Assembly: GCF_001905005.1 (NCBI RefSeq)
Contig: NZ_LWKZ01000029.1
Span: 62,001 to 126,000, forward strand
DNA length: 64,000 nt
Reading direction: 5' to 3'
Source of the DNA: Streptomyces sp. CB02923
GTDB taxonomy: Bacteria > Actinomycetota > Actinomycetes > Streptomycetales > Streptomycetaceae
A model generated the notes under the pieces. The model made no database searches and was not told the DNA's origin. It saw only the letters and a list, made by a program, of their open reading frames with translations. A program made the position numbers and the translations under genes. Position 1 is the stretch's first letter. Each line of letters starts with the position of its first letter. Positions 61,235-64,000 of the stretch are shown here, in pieces.

Positions 61235-62887
61235 TCACCGCACGAACACCCCTGCCTGGCCCGCCAGGTCGAGGAAGTACTGCGGGGCCAGCCCCAGGAC
61301 GAGCGTGACCGCGACACCCACCGCGATGGCCGCCATGGTCAGCGGGCTGGGCACCGCCACCGTCGGGCCGTCCGCCTTCGGCTCGTCGAAGAACATCAGC
61401 ACGATGACGCGGATGTAGAAGAACGCGGCGATGGCGGACGAGATGACACCGACCACCACCAGCCAGCCCGCGCCGCTCTCCGCCGCCGCCTTGAACACCG
61501 CGAACTTCCCGGCGAAGCCCGAGGTCAGCGGGATGCCGGCGAAGGCGAGGAGGAAGACCGCGAAGACCGCCGCCACCAGGGGCGAGCGCCGCCCCAGCCC
61601 CGCCCACTTCGACAGGTGCGTGGCCTCGCCGCCCGCGTCCCGTACGAGCGTGACCACCGCGAACGCGCCGAGCGTCACGAAGGAGTACGCCGCCAGGTAG
61701 AACAGGACGGAGGAGATGCCGTCCTTGTTGGTCGCGATCACACCGGCGAGGATGAACCCGGCGTGCGCGATGGAGCTGTACGCCAGCAGCCGCTTGATGT
61801 CGGTCTGGGTGATGGCCACGATCGCGCCGCCCAGCATCGTGACGATCGCGACGCCCCACATGACCGGCCGCCAGTCCCAGCGCAGGCCCGGCAGGACCAC
61901 GTACAGCAGCCGCAGCAGCGCGCCGAACGCGGCGACCTTGGTGGCCGCCGCCATGAAGCCGGTCACCGGGGTCGGCGCGCCCTGGTAGACGTCCGGCGTC
62001 CACATGTGGAACGGCACCGCGCCGACCTTGAAGAGCAGCCCCATCAGCACCAGCGCGGCGCCGATCAGCAGCAGCGCGTCGTTGCCCATGGTGTCGGCCA
62101 GCGCCGGGTCGATCTGCTTGGCGCCGTCGCTGACGACCCGCGCGATTCCGGAGTACGTCACCGTGCCCGCGTAGCCGTACAGCAGGGCGATGCCGAAGAG
62201 CAGGAACGCCGAGGAGAACGCGCCGAGCAGGAAGTACTTCACCGCGGCCTCCTGCGACAGCAGCCGCTGGCGGCGGGCCAGCGCGCACAGGATGTACAGC
62301 GGGAGGGAGAAGACCTCCAGCGCGATGAAGAGGGTCAGCAGGTCGTTGGCGGCGGGGAAGACCAGCATCCCGCCGACCGCGAACAGCGCGATCGGGAACA
62401 CCTCGGTCGTCGTGAACCCGGCCTTGACCGCCGCCTGCTCGGCCGCGCCGCCGGGCACCGCCGCCGCCTGCGCCGCGAAGGAGTCCACCTTCCTGCCGTG
62501 CGCCGCCGGGTCGAGCCGGCGCTCGGCGAAGGTGAACGTGGCGACCAGCGCCACCAGCAGGATCGTGCCCTGGAGGAACAGCGCCGGTCCGTCGACGGCA
62601 ATGGCGCCCATCGCCGCGATCTTCGCCTTGGTGCTTCCGAAGCCGCCCGCCGCCAGCCCCACGACGGCCGCAAACCCGGCGGCCAGCGCCAGCACGGACA
62701 GCAGCAGCTGGGCGTAATAGCGGCTGCGCCGCGGCAGGAACGCCTCCAGTACGACGCCGACGACCGCGGCACCCAGCACGATCAGCGCCGGGGCCAGCTG
62801 GGCATACTCGATCTTCGGCGCCGGGATCCTGGCCGGTGCCTCGGCCGCCATGGTCCACAGGCTGTGGACGCTCGCCACGGAACTCAC
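61235..62887 (-). CDS. nuoN: complex I subunit N, main nuo operon
   Basis: Antiporter-like proton-pumping subunit, 550 residues. LEVFSLPLYILCALARRQ (key Glu), LLFKVGAVPFHMWTPDVYQGAPTPVTGFMAAATKVAAF (Lys and HMW motifs), RLLAYSSIAHAGFILAG are intact. A polar cytoplasmic insert (RRLDPAAHGRKVDSFAAQAAAVPGG) near residue 120 is normal for actinobacterial NuoN. GTG 62887 overlaps the nuoM stop (GTGA) and has GGAGG upstream. Last gene of the operon. Confidence 0.96.
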   Translation of the reverse strand: MSSVASVHSLWTMAAEAPARIPAPKIEYAQLAPALIVLGAAVVGVVLEAFLPRRSRYYAQLLLSVLALAAGFAAVVGLAAGGFGSTKAKIAAMGAIAVDGPALFLQGTILLVALVATFTFAERRLDPAAHGRKVDSFAAQAAAVPGGAAEQAAVKAGFTTTEVFPIALFAVGGMLVFPAANDLLTLFIALEVFSLPLYILCALARRQRLLSQEAAVKYFLLGAFSSAFLLFGIALLYGYAGTVTYSGIARVVSDGAKQIDPALADTMGNDALLLIGAALVLMGLLFKVGAVPFHMWTPDVYQGAPTPVTGFMAAATKVAAFGALLRLLYVVLPGLRWDWRPVMWGVAIVTMLGGAIVAITQTDIKRLLAYSSIAHAGFILAGVIATNKDGISSVLFYLAAYSFVTLGAFAVVTLVRDAGGEATHLSKWAGLGRRSPLVAAVFAVFLLAFAGIPLTSGFAGKFAVFKAAAESGAGWLVVVGVISSAIAAFFYIRVIVLMFFDEPKADGPTVAVPSPLTMAAIAVGVAVTLVLGLAPQYFLDLAGQAGVFVR

Positions 62888-64000
62888 TTCGCGGCCTCCG
62901 CATCTGCCTTCACGGGTACATCGGGGCGGGGATCGTGCTGGTCGACGACGGACAGGGTGTGGTCCACCGCCGGGTTGACGAGGTCCGTCAGCGGCTTCGG
63001 GTAGACGCCGAGGAAGAGCAGCAGCGCGATCAGCGGGGCGACGACCGCCAGCTCCCGCGCCTTGAGGTCGGGCATCGCCCGCACCTCCGCCTTCACCGGG
63101 CCGGTCATCGTCCGCTGGTAGAGGACCAGGACGTACAGCGCGGCGAGCACGATGCCGGCGGTGGCCACGATGCCCACCGCCGGATAGCGGCTGAACGTGC
63201 CGACCAGCACCAGGAATTCGCTGACGAACGGCGCCAGGCCCGGCAGCGACAGCGTCGCCAGACCGCCGACCAGGAACGTGCCGGCCAGCACCGGCGCGAC
63301 CTTCTGCACCCCGCCGTAGTCGGCGATCAGCCGCGAGCCGCGCCGCGAGATCAGGAACCCGGCGACCAGCATCAGCGCCGCCGTCGAGATGCCGTGGTTG
63401 ACCATGTAGAGCGTCGCGCCGCCCTGCCCCTGGCTCGTCATCGCGAAGATGCCCATGATGATGAAGCCGAAGTGGGAGATGGACGCGTACGCCACCAGGC
63501 GCTTGATGTCGCGCTGGCCGACCGCGAGCAGCGCCCCGTACAGGATGCTGATCACCGCGAGGACCAGGATGACCGGAGTGGCCCAGCTGCTGGCCTCCGG
63601 GAAGAGCTGGAGGCAGAAGCGCAGCATCGCGAACGTGCCGACCTTGTCGACCACCGCGGTGATCAGCACGGCCACCGGCGCGGTGGACTCGCCCATCGCG
63701 CCCGGCAGCCAGGTGTGCAGCGGCCACAGCGGCGCCTTCACCGCGAAGGCGAAGAAGAAGCCGAGGAACAGCAGCCGTTCGGTGCCGGCCGCCAGCTCCA
63801 GCTTCCCGGCCGCCCGGGCCTGCACGATCTCCGTGAGGGAGAAGGTGCCGCTGCCGAGCTGGTCGGCGGTGGCCGCGTACAGCCCGATCACCGCGGCGAG
63901 CATGATCAGTCCGCCGGCGAGGTTGTAGAGCAGGAACTTCACGGCGGCCTGCGAGCGCAGCTTCGCGCTGCGCTCCTCGCCGCCCGCCCCGGCCCGGTCC
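62884..64000 (-). CDS. nuoM: complex I subunit M, main nuo operon (partial, N-terminus beyond right edge)
   Basis: The visible C-terminal ~371 residues run from DRAGAGGEERSAKLRSQAAVKFLLYN at the edge to the stop. FAVKAPLWPLHTWLPGAMGESTAPVAVLITAVVDKVGTFAMLR (in part) shows the Lys and His motifs, and LVAYASISHFGFIIMGIFA follows. The frame is open to the window edge, so an internal GTG is not the start. Overlaps nuoN by 4 bases. Confidence 0.96.
   Translation of the reverse strand, partial: DRAGAGGEERSAKLRSQAAVKFLLYNLAGGLIMLAAVIGLYAATADQLGSGTFSLTEIVQARAAGKLELAAGTERLLFLGFFFAFAVKAPLWPLHTWLPGAMGESTAPVAVLITAVVDKVGTFAMLRFCLQLFPEASSWATPVILVLAVISILYGALLAVGQRDIKRLVAYASISHFGFIIMGIFAMTSQGQGGATLYMVNHGISTAALMLVAGFLISRRGSRLIADYGGVQKVAPVLAGTFLVGGLATLSLPGLAPFVSEFLVLVGTFSRYPAVGIVATAGIVLAALYVLVLYQRTMTGPVKAEVRAMPDLKARELAVVAPLIALLLFLGVYPKPLTDLVNPAVDHTLSVVDQHDPRPDVPVKADAEAAK

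Noticed and set aside
61103..63004. 633-codon plus-strand frame antisense to nuoN.
   Set aside because: Shadow frame; nuoN is complete on the other strand and overlaps nuoM as expected.

Overview
The window is high-GC actinobacterial chromosome, almost certainly Streptomyces. Evidence: GTG and TTG starts are frequent, coding strands have strong third-position GC, the tRNAs lack an encoded CCA, and the core gene order is streptomycete (rpmG, hadA/hadB-like, secE-nusG-rplKA, rplJL, rpoBC; a second nuo cluster next to htpX; korAB; the main nuo operon). RpoB carries the rif-region pair Leu-Asp where other streptomycetes have Phe-Glu. I recall this pair from the streptolydigin producer S. lydicus, so a relative of that species is a reasonable guess.

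1-12.7 kb (minus strand) is the transcription/translation block: rpoC (cut by the left edge), rpoB with its own promoter, rplL, rplJ with an L10-type leader and promoter, a lipoprotein, rplA, rplK, nusG, secE and tRNA-Trp. Clear hairpin terminators or attenuators separate several of these units. 12.8-20.4 kb holds an aminotransferase and an adenosine deaminase-like gene (plus), murB, two MaoC-fold dehydratase subunits and rpmG (minus), three more tRNAs (Met, Thr, Tyr), a cytosine-deaminase-like protein that has lost most catalytic residues, and an NAD(P)-binding reductase. 20.5-23.7 kb has a YajQ-type protein, a two-domain ABM-fold protein behind a SoxR-like promoter, a YccF membrane protein and HtpX.

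24-34.6 kb (minus) is a tightly overlapping second complex I cluster, nuoA-B-C-H-I-J-K-L-M-N. It lacks nuoD, nuoE, nuoF and nuoG, and most of its subunits carry unusual low-complexity tails or inserts. 34.7-38.5 kb has an EspI-like ATPase and an EccD-like membrane protein (type VII secretion families) plus an RDD membrane protein. 38.6-42.9 kb holds two paralogous sensor kinases and a LuxR-type response regulator. 43.2-46.3 kb is korAB (2-oxoacid:ferredoxin oxidoreductase).

46.5-54.2 kb contains a RarD-like transporter, a secreted zinc aminopeptidase, an ABC exporter, a LolA/RseB-like lipoprotein-type protein and a long-chain polyprenyl diphosphate synthase (probably the menaquinone side chain, which serves both nuo complexes). 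54.6-57.3 kb is a two-gene FAD-oxidoreductase/ATP-grasp pair. 57.6-61 kb has fumarylacetoacetase coupled to a GPP34 protein, a small lipoprotein and a small secreted protein. The window ends inside the main nuo operon (nuoN, then nuoM cut by the right edge).

No insertion sequence, prophage, CRISPR array or rRNA gene was seen. The interesting material is in substitutions in core proteins, lost active sites, unusual gene sets and many small tandem repeats, both between and inside genes.
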